The notes beneath the pieces are model-generated. The model did no database searches and was not told the origin of the DNA. It saw only the letters and a list, made by a program, of their open reading frames with translations. From assembly GCA_022316685.1 (NCBI GenBank), contig JAKJHU010000062.1, forward strand, positions 779,001-843,000: a stretch of 64,000 bases of DNA. The letters are read 5' to 3'. The position numbers were made by a program, and so were the translations under genes. The stretch is from Progne subis subis. Its lineage: Eukaryota; Chordata; Aves; Passeriformes; Hirundinidae. Of the stretch, positions 63,961 through 64,000 are shown one piece after another (positions within the stretch are counted from its first letter, which is position 1; each line of letters opens with the position of its first letter).

Positions 63961-64000
63961 TTCTCTCTTTTCTCACTTAGGTATCCCTCTAAAACTCCGC

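Noticed and set aside
1..64000. CRISPR arrays, prokaryotic operons, rRNA, tRNA, endogenous retroviruses
   Set aside because: None is visible. The repeats are simple tracts, CR1 fragments and small tandem duplications, and the splice-site-containing gene is vertebrate.

Overview
The window looks like ordinary vertebrate nuclear DNA, most likely from a bird. It is AT-rich and CpG-depleted, with one sharp CpG island. Its recognisable interspersed repeats are fragments of CR1, the dominant avian/reptilian LINE. No Alu-, L1- or retrovirus-like sequence was recognised. No bacterial-style operon, CRISPR array, rRNA or tRNA is visible. Species cannot be named from this sequence.

The only gene I can identify is the 5' end of PLEKHA5 (pleckstrin homology domain containing A5), on the minus strand. 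The CpG-island promoter occupies about 37.7-39.0 kb. Coding exon 1 is 38323-38411, exon 2 is 38095-38171 and exon 3 is 35024-35081. All three have consensus splice sites and join in frame. Together they encode the first WW domain and the start of the second. Intron 1 is only 151 bp, intron 2 is about 3.0 kb, and intron 3 runs from 35023 off the left edge. The PH domain and the C-terminal exons lie outside the window.

Left part (1-35 kb): intron 3 of PLEKHA5. It holds CR1 fragments at about 12.6, 14.6-15.0 and 17.9-18.1 kb and a local direct duplication of about 0.3 kb (25952-26280 and 27371-27673). It also holds many A- or A/C-rich simple tracts and one unrecognised protein-like open frame on the opposite strand (about 7.76-8.27 kb). 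Middle (35-39 kb): the exons, a 37-bp tandem repeat close upstream of exon 3, a long A/C tract, a 45-base A run and the promoter island.

Right part (39-64 kb): upstream, apparently intergenic DNA. It holds a ~700 bp minus-strand CR1 copy at 41.8-42.5 kb, shorter plus-strand CR1 3' ends at 54.8 and 58.6 kb, and a possible ancient CR1/L3 fragment at the right edge. It also has a 228 bp GAAA polypurine tract at 49.2-49.45 kb, several homopolymer runs, and a CpG-dense patch with CRE-like and CCAAT-like sites at 42.53-42.59 kb. No convincing protein-coding exon was seen in this part. No clearly novel biological system was found; the items below are modest leads.
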